DNA from: Candidatus Methanophagales archaeon
Lineage (GTDB): Archaea > Halobacteriota > Syntropharchaeia > Alkanophagales > Methanospirareceae
NCBI GenBank assembly: GCA_023131215.1
Contig: JAGLZV010000108.1
Span: 1-6,244, forward strand
Direction: 5' to 3'
Length of the DNA: 6,244 nt
A program made the translations under genes and the position numbers. Of the stretch, positions 4,939 to 6,244 are shown in pieces; position 1 is the stretch's first letter, and each line of letters starts with the position of its first letter. Below the pieces are notes generated by a model. It saw only the letters and a list, made by a program, of their open reading frames with translations, made no database searches and was not told the DNA's origin.

Positions 4939-5655
4939 ATGCCGTCACAACTTTCGCAAAAAAAGGTGAAGATAAAGATAAATATAAATATATCCAACAT
5001 CGTTGCTAAATCTCAACTCGTTCCTCCTTTTTCTCTTTCTTCACTCACATCTCAATATCCCTTTGACCCTCAAGCCGTTCTTTCTCGTATCTACATCCCC
5101 CATAATCATACTAAATTCTCTATCTTCAGGACCGGTACCGTTATCTCTCGTGCTTCTCGTTCTCTCAATGATCTCGAAGCTTCGTTCTCTTGGTTACGAG
5201 CCTTTCTCTTTAACTTCGACCTAAAACTCTCCCATCATTACCAGGTTATTAACATCGTTGCTTTTTCCCAGCTTGTTTCTTCTCCTTTAAACCTTCACAA
5301 TCTTGCCTCTCATCTTCCAAATTGTTCTTATGACCCTTCCTTTCTCGATGGCGAACATGCGCGTCTTGTCGATTGCATTACTTATTATTTCCGTCAGGGC
5401 AGACCTCGCTTTACTGCGTTGATCTTTCCTACTGGTAAAGTTACATTCACTGGGTTTCAATCTACTTCCGACCTCGAGGCTCATGCTCTTAAGCTCTCTT
5501 CTCTCTTGTCTCAAATCAGTCAAAATTATCCTGATGTCTTAGGACCTTCTCTAAAGTTTCACAAGCCTCATTTCTCTCCTTTTTACTCTTATCCTGATAA
5601 GATAAAGCGTAAGCGTAACAAACCTATCAAAAAACCTGGAGATTTTGAAAAATAA
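4939..5655 (+). CDS. Divergent TATA-box-binding protein homologue
   Basis: A 238-residue protein with the two-fold repeated TBP saddle, which bends promoter DNA and recruits TFB and RNA polymerase. Repeat 1 (about 14-95) has INISNIVAKSQL and SIFRTGTVISRASRSLNDLE. Repeat 2 (about 103-195) has VINIVAFSQL, YDPSF and FTALIFPTGKVTFTGFQSTS, matching the TBP pattern LIFxSGKxxxTGxKS. Of the four DNA-kinking Phe positions, Phe63, Phe135 and Phe163 appear conserved, but the first in repeat 1 aligns with Val47. Repeat 2 has about ten extra residues between YDPSF and LIFPTGK. The C-terminus (211-238) is a basic tail (KIKRKRNKPIKK). By count there are 29 Lys/Arg against 14 Asp/Glu and 31 Ser; housekeeping archaeal TBPs are about 180-190 residues and acidic. 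The ATG at 4939 is chosen over the GTG at 4861 because of the TATA box between them. It is probably an accessory TBP rather than the host's main one. Confidence 0.85.
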   Translation: MPSQLSQKKVKIKININISNIVAKSQLVPPFSLSSLTSQYPFDPQAVLSRIYIPHNHTKFSIFRTGTVISRASRSLNDLEASFSWLRAFLFNFDLKLSHHYQVINIVAFSQLVSSPLNLHNLASHLPNCSYDPSFLDGEHARLVDCITYYFRQGRPRFTALIFPTGKVTFTGFQSTSDLEAHALKLSSLLSQISQNYPDVLGPSLKFHKPHFSPFYSYPDKIKRKRNKPIKKPGDFEK

Positions 5656-5658
5656 AAT

Positions 5659-5820
5659 GACCCGCAGAGCTTTCTTCCGGAGAGACCGCATGAGATAAAA
5701 CATAGATTTCCGGATATTTCAAAGATGATACGACTCCTAAATTCAAGACCTAAATATAGATTAGAGGACGGACTGAAAGAAACGATTGAGTATTATTATC
5801 GAAATAGTACAAGAAAATGA
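5659..5820 (+). pseudogene. C-terminal remnant of an NAD-dependent sugar epimerase/dehydratase
   Basis: About 53 codons without a start, in the same frame as and directly after the TBP-like stop. The translation contains LPERPHEIKHRFPDISKMIR and then LEDGLKETIEYYYR. This is the signature end of extended short-chain dehydrogenase/epimerases (GalE/WbpP type), usually RPGDxxHxxADISKAxxLLGxxPxxxLEEGLxxTIEWY. An intact enzyme has about 310 residues and an N-terminal GxxGxxG NAD-binding fold, none of which is present. It is therefore a decayed 3' end, left when the upstream part was deleted or displaced by what is now the TBP-containing segment. The remnant is still free of stops over its length, suggesting a recent event. 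An internal ATG exists (SKM), but a 35-residue product would have no known role. Confidence 0.75.
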
Positions 5821-5830
5821 AGCAGGGATT

Positions 5831-5851
5831 CATGATGCATGATACATGATA
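5831..5851. repeat. Three tandem 7-bp units (CATGATR)
   Basis: CATGATG, CATGATA and CATGATA follow one another without a gap. They lie just before a hairpin and a TATA box upstream of the UPF0175 gene. They may be a regulator-binding cluster, or part of a simple intergenic repeat. Confidence 0.6.
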
Positions 5852-5875
5852 CAAGTTTGGGGGTGCATCTTGTAT
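5849..5875. promoter_or_regulatory. Inverted repeat abutting the UPF0175 TATA box
   Basis: ATACAAG (5849-5855) and CTTGTAT (5869-5875) are perfect complements around a 13-base loop containing GGGGG. Its right arm touches the TATA box, so it could be an operator over the promoter. VapB-type antitoxins commonly autoregulate in this way. Confidence 0.4.
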
Positions 5876-5885
5876 TTATATATAT
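5875..5885 (+). promoter_or_regulatory. TATA box of the UPF0175 gene
   Basis: TTTATATATAT matches the archaeal box A. Initiation would fall near 5905, giving a leader of about 40 bases that contains the ribosome binding site before the ATG at 5948. Confidence 0.55.
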
Positions 5886-5947
5886 GCGTCATGAGATATT
5901 AAAATTAAGGTGTGAGAAGAAAAAATAAGGATAAGGGGGATAAAACA

Positions 5948-6241
5948 ATGGAATGGGAAGTAGAGGAGTTGTGTAAATTAGGTAAAATTCAGCCAGAGAT
6001 TTTGGAAGTAGCTCTTAAGGAATTATGGCAGAGGAAACCAGCTCTTTATAAGTCAGTAATAATAAACGCCTATCTTGATGAAAAGATAAATTTAGGAAAA
6101 GCTGCGGAGTTGCTTGGAGTACATAGGTTGGAGTTGCAAAATGAATTGAGAGAGAAAGGTGTTCCAATTCGTGGGCTCTCAAAAGAGGATGTGATAGCAG
6201 AGGTGGGGGCTATACGAGAGTGGAGAAAGAAGCAGTTGTAG
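5948..6241 (+). CDS. UPF0175 family protein, probable VapB-like antitoxin
   Basis: A 97-residue protein with the UPF0175 core: YKSVIINAYLDEKINLGKAA at residues 34-53, then ELLGVHRLELQNELREKGVP (54-73) and an acidic SKEDVIAEVGAI end. INLGKAAELLGVHRLELQNEL is a helix-turn-helix. UPF0175 proteins are predicted antitoxins, usually encoded just before a PIN-domain (DUF3368-type) nuclease toxin, which would begin at or beyond the right window edge. The start chosen is the ATG at 5948, seven bases after a G-rich binding site (GGGGGA, 5935-5940). A GTG at 5912 would add twelve lysine-rich residues and lies too near the predicted transcription start. The ORF ends three bases before the window does, so the partner cannot be verified. 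It is probably transcribed from the TATA box at 5875-5885 and autoregulated. Confidence 0.85.
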   Translation: MEWEVEELCKLGKIQPEILEVALKELWQRKPALYKSVIINAYLDEKINLGKAAELLGVHRLELQNELREKGVPIRGLSKEDVIAEVGAIREWRKKQL

Positions 6242-6244
6242 CGG

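Noticed and set aside
5287..5523. Minus-strand ORF inside the TBP-like gene, tempting because its strand is the purine-rich one
   Set aside because: The plus strand encodes unmistakable TBP repeats across the whole interval, so the purine-rich antisense ORF is a by-product of the skew.
1..6244. CRISPR array, rRNA, insertion-sequence transposase or integrase
   Set aside because: No regularly spaced repeats, rRNA-like segments, or transposase or recombinase motifs were seen on either strand.

Overview
The window looks archaeal. It holds the 5' end of a replication factor C small-subunit gene, a TATA-binding-protein (TBP) homologue, a tRNA-Thr with U73 and no encoded CCA, several TATA-box promoters placed for leaderless or short-leader mRNAs, and GGAGG-type ribosome binding sites. 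A methanogen- or ANME-like euryarchaeal lineage is a guess from gene style only; no marker here fixes the taxon.

Layout. (1) 1-964 is ordinary chromosome: the start of rfcS on the minus strand, a divergent intergenic region with a degenerate inverted repeat, and a MarC-family membrane protein gene on the plus strand. (2) 1025-2666 is a minus-strand restriction-modification operon: a possible 21-codon leader ORF, a ThaI-like type II endonuclease, and an overlapping beta-class SPPY methyltransferase. It ends in a hairpin terminator facing marC. (3) 2730-2803 is tRNA-Thr(UGU). (4) 2832-5655 looks like an accessory element beside the tRNA. A ribbon-helix-helix (RHH) regulator is divergently transcribed from a tight operon of very small genes (58, 65, 58 and perhaps 36 codons), which ends in a C2H2 zinc-finger/coiled-coil/winged-helix-like protein. 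A 338-base noncoding stretch with a perfect 16-bp inverted repeat follows. Then comes a strongly divergent, basic, serine-rich TBP homologue with a leaderless-type promoter. (5) 5656-5820 is a C-terminal remnant of an NAD-dependent sugar epimerase/dehydratase gene, directly after the TBP stop. (6) 5821-6244 holds a short tandem repeat, a hairpin, a strong TATA box and a UPF0175 (VapB-like) antitoxin gene.

How it may work. The RHH gene and the small-gene operon share a compact bidirectional control region. The motif ATGTGAA sits at both of these promoters and again in both arms of the inverted repeat before the TBP gene. The simplest reading, an inference, is a self-contained regulatory module: a repressor-like RHH protein, zinc-finger and small helical proteins, and an alternative TBP that could redirect host RNA polymerase. 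No integrase, replication protein or capsid gene is visible, so whether it is a provirus, an integrated plasmid or a domesticated island remains open.
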